A stretch of DNA of 64,000 nt from VAXT01 sp963827725 (GCA_963827725.1 CAWHBM010000001.1:1-64000), one strand, 5' to 3'. Counted from the first letter of the stretch, positions 42,881 to 51,855 are shown. Translations and numbers: made by a program. The notes: generated by a model from the letters alone, not told the origin.

Positions 42881-44359
42881 GTGGCAATGACCGCCTACGC
42901 GTGCGGCTTCGGTGCTCTCTCGGTCCTTCGCTACCACGCGTTCAACACCGGGCGCTTCGACTTAGGGAACATGACCCAGGCCGTGTGGGCGACCGCGCAC
43001 GGGCATCCGCTGGCTGTGACGAACCTCCAGGGCGACCAGGTCTCGAGGCTCGGCTCGCACATCGACCCGATCCTCGTCCTCTTCGCGCCGCTCTGGTGGA
43101 TCTGGCCGAGCCCGAGCATGCTCCTCACCGCCCAGGCCGTCGCCATCGCGCTCGGCGCGCTGCCGGTGTTCTGGCTCGCCAAGAAACATGTGGGCTCGGA
43201 CCGGGCGGCCCTCGGCTTCTCGCTCGCCTACCTGCTCTACCCGGCCGTGCAGTGGCTGACCCTGAACGAGTTCCATCCCGTCGCGCTCGCGTGCCCCCTC
43301 CTGCTTTATGCCTTCTGGTACCTCGACGAAGACCGCCTCGTCCCCTTCGCCGCCTTCGCCGCGATGGCGGCGCTCACGAAGGAGCAGATCCCGCTCGTGA
43401 TAGCGGGAATGGGCATCTGGTACGCGCTCTCGCGGCGGCGATTCCGAACCGGCGGTGCGATCGCCGCCGCGGGCGTGCTCCTCACAATCGTCTCCGTCGG
43501 GCTCCTCCTGCCGTACTTCAACGACGGCGCCTCCTCCGAGTTCTATGGCCGGTACGGCGAGATCGGCGGCTCGCCGGCGGGGATCCTCGAGACCGTCTTC
43601 ACCCGTCCCGACCGGCTTCTGAGCATCGCGTTCGACTGGGAGGGGATCCGCTATCTCGCCGAGCTTCTGCTTCCGCTCGCACTTCTATTCGCTGCTGCGC
43701 CGCTTCTTCTCGTTGCCGCGATCCCGGAGCTCGGGCTCAACTTGCTCTCGGCGACGAACACCCAGACCGAGATCTACCACCACTACACCGCCGGGCTGAT
43801 TCCACCGCTTTTCGCCGCCTCCGTGCTCGGCGCCGGCAGGCTTTCCCGTGGGGATCGGCGCAGGGGTGTGACGCTCGCGGCTCTCGCCGTCGTGGTGGCT
43901 CTCGCCGCCAACTATCGCCTGGGTGCCTTCCCACTATGGCGGGGGCTGCCGGGAGCCGGGTCGTACCAGGCCTCCGCAGCGCACGTCTCGGCCCACGACC
44001 GCGTCGCCAAGCGAGCGGTGCGGCTGATTCCCGACGACGCGGTGGTCAGCGCCACGAACTCGCTGGGCTCACACCTCTCGGCCCGCAGGCGGTTCCTCAG
44101 CTTCCCCTACGTCCAAGACGCGCGGTGGATCGCTGCCGACGAGTCCGACCCGGGCTACGCCGACCGCTGGGACCCGTTGGCCACGGCCACAGGGCTCGCC
44201 CGGCTCCGCCGCAACCCCCGCTGGCGACTCGTTTTCTCGGAGGACGGCGTGCTCGTCTTCCAGAGGCGTATGACGAGCACCGCGAAGAGCGCGGCGAGCA
44301 AGGCGTCTCGCGCGACGACAAGCCAGACGATCCGCTCGAGCGCGAACACGTCGCGGTAG
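42881..44359 (+). CDS. DUF2079 family polytopic membrane protein
   Basis: About 490 residues with ten or so membrane helices. FDLGNMTQAVWATAHGHPL, GSHIDPILVLFAPLWWIWP and YPAVQWLTLNEFHPVALACP are the DUF2079 blocks, a family related to GT-C glycosyltransferases. The soluble C-terminal part contains VVSATNSLGSHLSARR. Start GTG 42881 (AAGGGG 10 bp before) or ATG 42887. The natural end seems to be near VLVFQRR (about 44270), but the frame stays open for 30 more codons inside the convergent gene, giving a 205-bp tail overlap. Confidence 0.75.
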   Translation: MAMTAYACGFGALSVLRYHAFNTGRFDLGNMTQAVWATAHGHPLAVTNLQGDQVSRLGSHIDPILVLFAPLWWIWPSPSMLLTAQAVAIALGALPVFWLAKKHVGSDRAALGFSLAYLLYPAVQWLTLNEFHPVALACPLLLYAFWYLDEDRLVPFAAFAAMAALTKEQIPLVIAGMGIWYALSRRRFRTGGAIAAAGVLLTIVSVGLLLPYFNDGASSEFYGRYGEIGGSPAGILETVFTRPDRLLSIAFDWEGIRYLAELLLPLALLFAAAPLLLVAAIPELGLNLLSATNTQTEIYHHYTAGLIPPLFAASVLGAGRLSRGDRRRGVTLAALAVVVALAANYRLGAFPLWRGLPGAGSYQASAAHVSAHDRVAKRAVRLIPDDAVVSATNSLGSHLSARRRFLSFPYVQDARWIAADESDPGYADRWDPLATATGLARLRRNPRWRLVFSEDGVLVFQRRMTSTAKSAASKASRATTSQTIRSSANTSR

Positions 44360-45432
44360 TGGAAGAACCAGATCTGCCCGAGCACGAGCGCGGTGGCTAA
44401 AAGTGAGACCCCCGCCAGACGGGCGCGCCCCGGCACGAGCAGGACGAGGGGTAGAAGCCAGACGAGGTACTGAGGCGAAAGAAAGCGGTTGAAGGCGACA
44501 AAACCGGCGACCGCCGCGGCGAACGCGAGCACGAGCGCCTCCGGATCTCGGCGAACGCGTGCGTGGAGCGCCCATACGAGCGCGACTGCCGCAACCTGCA
44601 GAACGGACATGAGCGTCGCGATCGAGCCGGCCAGCGATCCGGCGAGGTCGCGCGTCGCGGCTCCGGTCGAGCCCCGTACGACTGTCGCGTCGTAGAGCCC
44701 GAGGCGGTGGGCGGCAAGCAGGAGGGACCCGCCGAGGCTCTCGATCTGCAGCCCCCGCGAGGACTGCGACTGGAAGCTGTCCCAGAGGCCCCCCGGCGCG
44801 AGCAAGGCGAACGGCGCGATCACGATCACAACGACTCCGCAGAGAACGAGCAGGGATTCCAGCGCGCGGCGGCGGCCCGTGACAGCCCAGACGTAGGCGG
44901 CCGCGGGCGGAACGAGCACGAGCGGATAGAGCTTCGCACTCACCGCCAGCCCGAGAAGACCGAACGCGAGCAGGTCGCGGCGGGACAGGAGCGCTGCGAG
45001 CGCGCCGACCGTCAATGCCGCAGAAAAGAGGTCGTAGGTGTTCAGCGAGATCGGCCCAACCGCGAGCGGCGAGAGCGCAAGAAGCGCGGCTGCGGCGTAG
45101 AGGCGTAGCCCCTGGACGCCGAGCTTCTCCAGCACGAGCACCAGCGCGAAGATCGCCGCCAGCCCGCAAAGCGCCATCAGGCTCTTGAAGGCGAAGTTGT
45201 AGGCCCCGGCGGGCAGAATCGCCGGTGGGAGAAAGACCACGAAGGCGCCGGGGGGATACTCCACGAAGACGTCGCGATACGGCAGATCGCCGCGAAGGAA
45301 CCGATCGGCGTAGACGCCGTACAGATGAACGTCCCGGAAGCGCGCGCCCCGAAAGAGGCCTCCGTCGGGAACCGCGCAGGCCGCGAGGAAGACGGGCGCC
45401 GCCAGGCCGGCGATCCGCGCCGCGCGCCTCAG
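44155..45432 (-). CDS. GT87/DUF2029-like polytopic glycosyltransferase
   Basis: A multi-helix membrane protein. VYADRFLRGDLPYRDVFVEY with YPPGAFVVFLPPA is the mannosyltransferase-like N-terminal signature of the GT87 group; FNRFLSPQYLVWLLPLVLLV lies in the C-terminal half. Such enzymes add mannose or arabinose from polyprenyl-phosphate donors outside the membrane. No ordinary start codon lies near the expected N-terminus (about 45,400-45,450), so a sequencing indel or non-standard start is suspected; 45432 (CTG) is a guess. The last 30-40 codons run antisense through the end of the DUF2079 gene. Confidence 0.72.
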   Translation of the reverse strand: MRRAARIAGLAAPVFLAACAVPDGGLFRGARFRDVHLYGVYADRFLRGDLPYRDVFVEYPPGAFVVFLPPAILPAGAYNFAFKSLMALCGLAAIFALVLVLEKLGVQGLRLYAAAALLALSPLAVGPISLNTYDLFSAALTVGALAALLSRRDLLAFGLLGLAVSAKLYPLVLVPPAAAYVWAVTGRRRALESLLVLCGVVVIVIAPFALLAPGGLWDSFQSQSSRGLQIESLGGSLLLAAHRLGLYDATVVRGSTGAATRDLAGSLAGSIATLMSVLQVAAVALVWALHARVRRDPEALVLAFAAAVAGFVAFNRFLSPQYLVWLLPLVLLVPGRARLAGVSLLATALVLGQIWFFHYRDVFALERIVWLVVARDALLAALFAVLVIRLWKTSTPSSEKTSRQRGLRRSRASPVAVANGSQRSA

Positions 45433-45454
45433 CTCGCCGGAGCCTTCCGGCCGG

Positions 45455-47671
45455 TCAAGGCAGCGGGGGCGGGGGCGGCTGCGGGGGCGGAGGTTCCGTC
45501 GGTGGCGAAGGCGGCGGTGGCTCAGGGGGTGGCGGCGGAAGGGGCTCCGGAGGCGGTGGGGGCAAAGGCGCCGGCGGTGGCGGGGGCCGCGGCTTGTTCG
45601 ATTGCGTCGTGGCCGCAGTCGTGGTCGGCACGCTGGCGGGGGGAGGTGCGACCTCTCCCGCGTACTGGCCACGGGTGAACTCGCGCCAGACCGGCGATGA
45701 CCGAGCCTCGGGGAAATCGCGCTCCGGCGTTGGGCCGATCGCTTGCTCCATGAACAGTCGCCAGATCGTCGCCGGGAAGGTTCCGCCCGCAACGGAGATG
45801 CCGTGGACGTTCGTCATCGGGATCTCGGCCTGCGGGTAGCCGACCCAAACGGTCGCCGAAAGCGTGGGCGTGATCCCGCAGAACCAGGCATCCGCGTGGT
45901 CCTCGGTCGTTCCCGTCTTGCCGCCCGCCGGCCGCCCGATGCTCGCTCCGACCCCGGTCCCGCCCTGGATGTTCATCTCGAGGATCCTCGTCAACTCGGC
46001 CGCGACCCAGTCTTCGACCGCACGGCGGCGCTTCGGCTCGCCCCACCCAGCGTCCTCGTCCTTGACCCAGCCGTACCCATCCTTCTTGGGGAACTCCACC
46101 TTGCGAATCGCCATCGGCTTCGAGTAGACCCCGCCCGCGGCGATCGTCGCATAGGCGGAAGCCATGTCCAGGGGCGAGACGCCGATCGAGCCGAGGCCGA
46201 GCGAAGGGACGTACGCGCCCTCCTTCGTCTTCAGCGACGACACGACACCGAGCTCGTGCGCCGTCTTCGCGACCTCCTCGGGGCCGAGATCGAGAGTGAG
46301 CCGGGCGAAGACGGTGTTGTCCGAGGCCAGAGTCGCACGCGTGAGCGAGGTCGAGCCCGAGTACGAATGCGAGTACGTCGCTACGTCCCACGCTTCCGAG
46401 TACGGATCCGGCTGGTAATGCAGAGGCGCTGAGAGATAAGCGGTGGTATCGGGGTTCACGCCCTCACGGATGGCCTCGGCCAGCACGAACGTCTTGAACG
46501 TCGATCCCGCCTGTCGCCGGGCCTGCGCAGCGAGGTTGAACTGGTTGCCCGATCGGCCGGGGGTGGCCGCGGTCATCGTCTTGATCGCCCCGTTGCGCGG
46601 GTCGATGGCAACGATGGCCGACGCCGGGTCGGTGTCGTAGAAGAGCGTGTCGTGGATCGCCTTGTTCGCCGCGCGCTGCATCCGCCTGTCGATCGTCGTA
46701 TAGACCTTGAGGCCACCCGACCGGACGGTTCCCGCGCCGTACTTCTTGACGAGCTCGTCGCGCACGTAGCCGAAGAAGTAGGGCTCGCGGATCGTCGTGT
46801 AGATCCGCCCCGGCCTCAGCTTGAGGTCGGTGACCTGGATCGCCTCCTGGTAGTTCCCAAGGGTGATCTTGCCGCTCGTATAGAGCGCCTCGAGCACGTC
46901 GTTGCGTCGCCTGATGGCCGGCTCCGGGTTCTTGAACGGGTCATAGACCGAGGGCGCCTGTGGCAGACCGGCCAGGAGGGCCGACTGGAGAACGGAGAGC
47001 TTGCTTGCCGGCCGCGAGAAGTACGTGCGCGCCGCCGCTTCGACGCCGTAGGCGTGATTGCCGTAGTAGACCGTGTTCATATATTCGGCCAGGATCTTGT
47101 CCTTGCTCCAGCTCCTGTTGAGCTTGACCGCGAGGCAGGCCTCGACGACCTTCCGCCTGAGCGTGCGCTCGTTCTTGCGGATGTAGAGGTTGCGGACGAG
47201 CTGCTGCGTGATCGTCGAGCCACCCTCGACGGTGCGTCTCTCGCGTACGTTCTTCACGAACGCTCGCCCGATCCCCTCGAGGTCGATCCCGCCGTGAGAG
47301 TAGAAGCGCCTGTCTTCGATCGCGACCGTCGCCTTCGTCATCCACGGGCTCGTCTGCGCCAGAGTCACGGGTTGCCGGTTCTTGTCAGCCGGAATCGAGC
47401 CCAATGTCGAGCCGTCGGCGGCATAGATGAACGAGTTGGAGCCGTTCGTCACGGGCTTGAGCTCACCGAGATTGCAGTCGCGGCCCACGGAGGTCGCACC
47501 GCTGAATCCGACGACGGCGAGCGCGGCCGCGGCGGCAACCAGCACGAACGCGATGATCGCGAGCTTGCGGCGGCGGCGGGCTCTCGAACGGCGGCGCTGG
47601 CGCCTCCTGCCGGGCATGTCGAGCCCCCGGCTTCGGCGGCGGGGACCGTTGGGAGGAGGCGGCGCGCTCAA
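45455..47671 (-). CDS. class A penicillin-binding protein (glycosyltransferase/transpeptidase)
   Basis: 738 residues. A short basic cytoplasmic part (RRRQRRRSRARRRRK) and one helix are followed by the GT51 domain (VAIEDRRFYSHGGIDLEG, EGGSTITQQLVRNLY, EYMNTVYYGNHAYGVEAAA). The transpeptidase domain follows, with SxxK in RQAGSTFKTFVLA, SDN in ATLASDNTVFARL and KTGTTEDHADAWF. The C-terminal 70 residues are almost only Pro, Glu and Ser and probably span or grip the wall. It polymerises and cross-links peptidoglycan. It overlaps the mscS-like gene by 4 bp. Confidence 0.93.
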   Translation of the reverse strand: MSAPPPPNGPRRRSRGLDMPGRRRQRRRSRARRRRKLAIIAFVLVAAAAALAVVGFSGATSVGRDCNLGELKPVTNGSNSFIYAADGSTLGSIPADKNRQPVTLAQTSPWMTKATVAIEDRRFYSHGGIDLEGIGRAFVKNVRERRTVEGGSTITQQLVRNLYIRKNERTLRRKVVEACLAVKLNRSWSKDKILAEYMNTVYYGNHAYGVEAAARTYFSRPASKLSVLQSALLAGLPQAPSVYDPFKNPEPAIRRRNDVLEALYTSGKITLGNYQEAIQVTDLKLRPGRIYTTIREPYFFGYVRDELVKKYGAGTVRSGGLKVYTTIDRRMQRAANKAIHDTLFYDTDPASAIVAIDPRNGAIKTMTAATPGRSGNQFNLAAQARRQAGSTFKTFVLAEAIREGVNPDTTAYLSAPLHYQPDPYSEAWDVATYSHSYSGSTSLTRATLASDNTVFARLTLDLGPEEVAKTAHELGVVSSLKTKEGAYVPSLGLGSIGVSPLDMASAYATIAAGGVYSKPMAIRKVEFPKKDGYGWVKDEDAGWGEPKRRRAVEDWVAAELTRILEMNIQGGTGVGASIGRPAGGKTGTTEDHADAWFCGITPTLSATVWVGYPQAEIPMTNVHGISVAGGTFPATIWRLFMEQAIGPTPERDFPEARSSPVWREFTRGQYAGEVAPPPASVPTTTAATTQSNKPRPPPPPAPLPPPPPEPLPPPPPEPPPPSPPTEPPPPQPPPPPLP

Positions 47672-48390
47672 AGGAGGCTCTGTTCCCGGAGCCGGCGCGC
47701 GGCGCGCAGCCTGAGCTCGCTCTCGACCTGCTCGACGGACACTGCGTCGGAGGCCCAGGTGCGGATGGTCACGGCCGCAGCGTCGTCCAGCCCGGTGACG
47801 AGCACGGCGGCGCGGGGGTCGCCTGCCGTTTCGCTGCGCAGCAGGTCGACCACCGCATCAAGATCTTTGTCGAGGGGTACCTGGAGGGTCACCTGGGCGA
47901 GCTTCTCCCGACTGACAATTGTGGAGTTGCGAATGGTATCCGAGGCCAACTTCTCGTTCGGAATCACGAGCCGGGCGTTGTCGCGCGTCTTGATGAACGT
48001 GTAGGTGAGCCCGATCTCCTCGACGGTGCCCTCGACATCGTCGACCGTGACGAGGTCGCCGAGCCGCAGCGGCTGGGTGAACGCAATCACGACCCCGGCG
48101 ACGAAGTTCGCGAGAGGGCGCTGCGCGGCTAGGCCGACGACGAGGCCGATGATCGCGGACGAGGCGAGGAGCCCCGCGGCAACCGCGCGCACCTGCGGAA
48201 CGGCGAGGAGCGCGGAGAGGATGCCGACGAAGATGATCGCCGTCATCAGGCCGCGGCGCAGCACCTTGTAACGAGTGACGGCCCCAGGCGGTAGCTCGCG
48301 GCGCGACATCCGCCAATCCACGAGTTTCGCCAGCGCGATCGCGGAAGCGACGATCCCACCGACGATCAACCAACGCTGCCAGAGCTCCAT
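47668..48390 (-). CDS. small-conductance mechanosensitive channel (MscS family)
   Basis: 240 residues with three N-terminal helices, then the pore helix (VRAVAAGLLASSAIIGLVVG and LAAQRPLANFVAGVVIAF) and the beta domain starting GDLVTVDDVEGTVEEIGLTY, with RLVIPNEKLASDTIRN. This is the MscS core without long extensions. It releases solutes on hypo-osmotic shock, which fits a trehalose-making cell. First gene of a pair with the penicillin-binding protein. Confidence 0.9.
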   Translation of the reverse strand: MELWQRWLIVGGIVASAIALAKLVDWRMSRRELPPGAVTRYKVLRRGLMTAIIFVGILSALLAVPQVRAVAAGLLASSAIIGLVVGLAAQRPLANFVAGVVIAFTQPLRLGDLVTVDDVEGTVEEIGLTYTFIKTRDNARLVIPNEKLASDTIRNSTIVSREKLAQVTLQVPLDKDLDAVVDLLRSETAGDPRAAVLVTGLDDAAAVTIRTWASDAVSVEQVESELRLRAARRLREQSLL

Positions 48391-48520
48391 GCGCGCTTTA
48401 TTCGACGGGAGAGCGAGCGATCCTCAAAGCCCGACGCAAGCCGAACTCGGCGCAGAATCGCCACAGCCGCGTGACCACTTCGCCGGTAGCGTGAACGCCG
48501 GGTGGCGGGTGGACAGAACT

Positions 48521-48536
48521 CCCCACCCGGGTGGGG
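48521..48536. terminator. palindromic hairpin after the DUF2203 gene
   Basis: CCCCACCCGGGTGGGG is a perfect 16-bp palindrome directly after the minus-strand stop at 48538. There is no T-run, so it would be a Rho-assisted or structural end rather than a classical terminator. The adjoining about 130 bp to 48391 hold no gene. Confidence 0.45.
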
Positions 48537-48537
48537 A

Positions 48538-48942
48538 TTAGAAGGGGAGCTCCCTTCGGCCCGAGAAGCCCTCGTCGAGGCCGTGCCAGAAGCCGATCTC
48601 GTCCTCGCCCAGGCGCCAGCAGAGCAGGACGTCCTCGCCTTCCCGGCGGGCAGGAAAGTCGACCAGGCCCGCGTCGAGGTCCTTCACGAGCCCGCCCGCT
48701 TCGTGGATTCTCGCTACGCAGCGCGCGATGCCTTCCACTTCCTCGTCGAGAGCCTCCTGCACGTCCTGCAACTCGCAGGGCTCGAGGTCACCTCCATTGC
48801 CGGCGATCCGGGTCGTCAGCGCCACCTGGCGCTCCTGGAGCTCGACGAGCGCGCGCCGGTGCTCGACCAGCTCCGCGGTCAGCGGCCGCACTTGCTCCAG
48901 CGCCTCGTTCGCCTCGTCGGGTGTGAAGTAGCGCGTCGCCAC
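48538..48942 (-). CDS. DUF2203 family protein
   Basis: 134 residues from a GTG at 48942: TRYFTPDEANEALEQVRPL is the DUF2203 start, the middle is a helical region (ELVEHRRALVELQERQVALT), and the end has VDFPARREGEDVLLCWRLGE with IGFWHGLDEGFSGR. The family is found in Actinobacteria and deinococci; its function is unknown. A longer upstream start would overlap the divergent CPBP gene and was not chosen. Confidence 0.8.
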   Translation of the reverse strand: MATRYFTPDEANEALEQVRPLTAELVEHRRALVELQERQVALTTRIAGNGGDLEPCELQDVQEALDEEVEGIARCVARIHEAGGLVKDLDAGLVDFPARREGEDVLLCWRLGEDEIGFWHGLDEGFSGRRELPF

Positions 48943-49064
48943 GCCCGTATGATCCCCGCCGTTGTGAGCACAGGTCAACGGCTTCGCAAGCCACACGTCG
49001 AGGCGAGCGACCTGCCCGGCAAGCCGGCGCGCAGCCCAGCCGTCGAGATCTGGGCCCTCTGGCA

Positions 49065-49721
49065 ATGGGTCGCATGAGCGGGCGCCTCATCGGCTGGTGC
49101 CTGATCGTCGGCTTCTTCGCGGCCCTGAACTATGCGTCCCTCCTCAGCGGCGACCGGCCGCCGGATGACGTCGCGTACCGGTGGGAGTCGAGCATCTTCG
49201 GGCTCATCGCATACGTAATCTTCTTCGGCGTCGTCCTCCTTCTCACGTTAGGCCTCGACCGCCGGCAGTTTCTCGCATTGCGGCGTCCCACCTCGTGGAC
49301 GCGCGCGGCCGGCATCTCCGCGCTCGTGATCGTCGCCGTCATGGCCGTCGGAGCCGCGGTCGCACCGTTCGGAAACCCCGAGGAGGAGCAGGGCCTCATC
49401 CCTCAGCGCTTCGACCCCGACAGGATCGCTCCGTTCGTGGCGTTCGCCGTCCTCGTGATCGTGGTCGCGCCGATCGTCGAGGAGCTCCTGTTCCGAGGAG
49501 TGGGCTACGGGCTCTTCGAGCGGTACGGGCGCTGGGTAGCCGTGGTCGCCGTCGGGATTGCTTTCGGCCTCATGCACGGCCTGGTCGAAGGCTTCCCGGT
49601 AATCGCGGCGTTCGGCATCGGTCTCGCCTATCTCCGGATGCGAACCAGCAGCATCTATCCGTGCATCCTCCTCCACGCAAGCTTCAACGCGGCCGGACTC
49701 GCCATCGGCATCAGCACCTGA
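49065..49721 (+). CDS. CPBP family intramembrane metalloprotease (CAAX protease-like)
   Basis: 218 residues with six to seven helices. The catalytic motifs are VAPIVEELLFRGVGYGLFER (EExxxR) and AFGLMHGLVEG (FxxxH), then LLHASFNAAG with a further His/Asn. Members process or degrade membrane peptides. ATG 49065 or 49074 are both possible. Confidence 0.85.
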   Translation: MGRMSGRLIGWCLIVGFFAALNYASLLSGDRPPDDVAYRWESSIFGLIAYVIFFGVVLLLTLGLDRRQFLALRRPTSWTRAAGISALVIVAVMAVGAAVAPFGNPEEEQGLIPQRFDPDRIAPFVAFAVLVIVVAPIVEELLFRGVGYGLFERYGRWVAVVAVGIAFGLMHGLVEGFPVIAAFGIGLAYLRMRTSSIYPCILLHASFNAAGLAIGIST

Positions 49722-49738
49722 CGCTAGCCTTTTGTCCA

Positions 49739-51076
49739 ATGCGGCGCCTACTCCCGATCCTGGCGTTCCTCATCTGGGCCGCGCCGGCGCACGCGGCACC
49801 CACGATCACGGTCGCGGCGAGCACAACACTCGGCCAGGCGCCCCTCGACGTCACGCTCACCGCAGCCGGCGACGCCGTCTCCTACCACTGGGATCTCGGA
49901 GACGGATCGCAGGCCGACGGGGCGGTCGTCCAGCACCGGTACGAAGCGGGAAGATTCACCGCGACGGTGACCGGGACGGGAGCCGACGGAACGCAGGCCC
50001 AAGCGTCCGTCACGATCATGGCTCTCAGGCTGGCGCTGACCGGCCCGAAGGTCGGCACCTACGGGAGGCGAGCCGTCTTCAAGGGCCGGGTCGTGCCTGC
50101 GTTGCGAGGCGCCAGGATCTCGCTCTTCGCCGATGAGGCGGAGGTTCGATCGGGCAAGGCTGACAAGAAGGGGCGCTTCAGCTTCCGGCTGCGCCTCCGG
50201 GCCTCGAGCACCTTTACCGCTCGCTTTGGCTCGGTCGTCTCCAACCAGTCCGCCGTTTCCCTCCGCCCTGCCCTCGACGTCGCGCTCCCGAGCTCGCGCA
50301 CGGTCGGGCAGGCTCTCGTCCTTCGTGCTGCGGTTCGGCCTCGGGGAAGCGGGACGCTGGCCGTCCGAATCTGGCGGAGTGGACGTGAGCTGCGCAGGCG
50401 AACGTTCGACGATCGCGCCACTCTCCGCCTGAACACCGGCAAGGTCGCCGACTACAAGGTCCGGATCGCCGTCGCGCCGAACGGGGCATTCAGAGGTCGG
50501 AAGATGACCGTCCGGTCCAGCGTGCTCGTGCCCTACCTCTCGATCGGCAGCCGCGGGCAGAGCGTCCGGGTCCTCGAGCGACGGCTGGCAGAGCTTCGGT
50601 ACGCGCTGCGCGGCGTCGACACCTACTTCTCGTACGACACCCGCGACGCGGTCCTGGCCTTTCAGAAGGTGACCGGGCTGGTCCGAACCGGCCGGGTCAG
50701 TCCGACGGTCTGGCGGCGACTGCAAACGGCGCAGGTGCCGTGGGCTCGGTTCGGCGGCACGCACACCGAGGTGGACAAGACGCGGCAAGTCCTCTTCGAG
50801 GTCGAGGACGGCCGCGTGAAGAGGGCTGTACACGTCTCCACGGGCGCAACCGGAAACACGCCGATCGGCCGGTGGCGCGTCTACAGCAAGGTGCCCGGGT
50901 TCCTCCCGAGCGGAATGTTCTACTCGTCCTTCTTCCTCCGCGGCTTCGCGATCCACGGCTATCCGTCGGTGCCCCCGTATCCGGCCTCGCACGGCTGCGT
51001 GCGAACGCCGATGTGGATCGCGCCCAGCCTGTTCGCTTCGAGCCGCTACGGCGGGACGATCTACGTCTACTACTAG
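49739..51076 (+). CDS. secreted L,D-transpeptidase with PKD-like and peptidoglycan-binding domains
   Basis: 445 residues with a cleavable signal (LLPILAFLIWAAPAHA). A PKD-like domain follows (SYHWDLGDGSQADGAVVQHR), then two beta-rich linker repeats, a PG_binding_1 domain (about residues 280-340; SRGQSVRVLERRLAELRYAL, AVLAFQKVTGL) and a C-terminal YkuD domain with the catalytic HGYPSVPPYPASHGCVR. It makes 3-3 cross-links in peptidoglycan. Start ATG 49739. The PKD domain is uncommon in this family. Confidence 0.9.
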   Translation: MRRLLPILAFLIWAAPAHAAPTITVAASTTLGQAPLDVTLTAAGDAVSYHWDLGDGSQADGAVVQHRYEAGRFTATVTGTGADGTQAQASVTIMALRLALTGPKVGTYGRRAVFKGRVVPALRGARISLFADEAEVRSGKADKKGRFSFRLRLRASSTFTARFGSVVSNQSAVSLRPALDVALPSSRTVGQALVLRAAVRPRGSGTLAVRIWRSGRELRRRTFDDRATLRLNTGKVADYKVRIAVAPNGAFRGRKMTVRSSVLVPYLSIGSRGQSVRVLERRLAELRYALRGVDTYFSYDTRDAVLAFQKVTGLVRTGRVSPTVWRRLQTAQVPWARFGGTHTEVDKTRQVLFEVEDGRVKRAVHVSTGATGNTPIGRWRVYSKVPGFLPSGMFYSSFFLRGFAIHGYPSVPPYPASHGCVRTPMWIAPSLFASSRYGGTIYVYY

Positions 51077-51133
51077 GGAGGGTTTGGCCGAACCGCCGGC
51101 CCGATGTCTACATCGACTGGGTCGGCAGGTGAG
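51077..51133. terminator. bidirectional hairpin between convergent genes
   Basis: GCCGGCCCGATGT-CTAC-ATCGACTGGGTCGGC forms an imperfect stem between the L,D-transpeptidase stop and the nuclease stop. It is preceded by GGAGGGTTTGGC, the arm sequence of the 15,063-15,230 element. Confidence 0.45.
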
Positions 51134-51637
51134 CTAGGTGTTCTCTTCCTCGCCCTCGACCGCGAACTGGTCGGGCGAGACGCTGTCCAGGAACTTCTTG
51201 AACTCGTCCACGATCTCGTCCTCGTTGACTTCCTCGCCCTCGAACTCGATGGCCGACTCCTCGATCACGTCGTCAGCGGCGAAGATCGGCGCGTCGGCAC
51301 GCACGGCAAGTGCGATCGCGTCGGAGGGCCGGGAGTCGATCTCGACCTCCGAGCCGTTCTGCTGAACGGTGATCGAGGCGTAGAACGTGCTCTCCTTGAG
51401 CTCGGTGACGGTGATCCGGACGACCTGTGCCTCGAGCTGGTCGAGCATCTCGGTGACGAGGTCGTGGGTCATCGGCCGCGGCGTCGAGGCGCCCTGGAGC
51501 TTCATCAGGATGGCGGCCGCCTCAGGGTGGCCGATCCAGATCGGCAGGAACCGATTGCCGTCGGCCGTCTTCAGCAAGACGATGGGCTGCTTGCTGCCCA
51601 AGTCGAAGCTCACCCCGTAGATGACCATTTCCTGCAT
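51134..51637 (-). CDS. bifunctional nuclease family protein (DUF151)
   Basis: 167 residues. PIVLLKTADGNRFLPIWIG, EAAAILMKLQGASTPRPMTH and RPSDAIALAVRADAPIFAAD are the signature blocks of the BFN/DUF151 family. Some members act on RNA and DNA; most bacterial ones are uncharacterised. An acidic tail follows (EFEGEEVNEDEIVDEF). Monocistronic, convergent with the L,D-transpeptidase gene. Confidence 0.88.
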   Translation of the reverse strand: MQEMVIYGVSFDLGSKQPIVLLKTADGNRFLPIWIGHPEAAAILMKLQGASTPRPMTHDLVTEMLDQLEAQVVRITVTELKESTFYASITVQQNGSEVEIDSRPSDAIALAVRADAPIFAADDVIEESAIEFEGEEVNEDEIVDEFKKFLDSVSPDQFAVEGEEENT

Positions 51638-51707
51638 GACAGTCCTCGATTCATCTTAGCGCGGTGCCTCGGCGGCTCCGTCCCCCCAAGGAGTAGCTTG
51701 GCGTGGC

Positions 51708-51713
51708 TAGAAT
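51708..51713 (+). promoter_or_regulatory. probable -10 box of tRNA-Ile
   Basis: TAGAAT lies 11 bp before the tRNA 5' end, which fits a -10 hexamer. A -35 element is not clear. Confidence 0.4.
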
Positions 51714-51724
51714 CGAGCGCCCCC

Positions 51725-51798
51725 GGGCGATTAGCTCAGTTGGTTAGAGCGCCGCTCTGATAAGGCGGAGGTCCGTGGTTCGAATCCACGATCGCCCA
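51725..51798 (+). tRNA. tRNA-Ile (GAT)
   Basis: The acceptor stem GGGCGAT pairs with ATCGCCC (51791-51797). The D-arm is TTAGCTCAGTTGGTTAGAGC, the anticodon loop CTGATAA gives GAT, and the T-loop is GTTCGAATC. The discriminator is A at 51798. CCA is not encoded. It is not part of an rRNA operon here. Confidence 0.95.
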
Positions 51799-51804
51799 CC
51801 TCAC

Positions 51805-51855
51805 CCGATCGAAGTCCGGCTTCGGCTCCGCCGAAGCCATGACGACTTCGATCGG
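51805..51855 (+). terminator. long hairpin downstream of tRNA-Ile
   Basis: CCGATCGAAGTC (51805-51816) pairs perfectly with GACTTCGATCGG (51844-51855), enclosing a second stem GGCTTCGG/CCGAAGCC. It is followed by TTTCGCTTT, so it is a good candidate intrinsic terminator for the tRNA. Confidence 0.7.
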
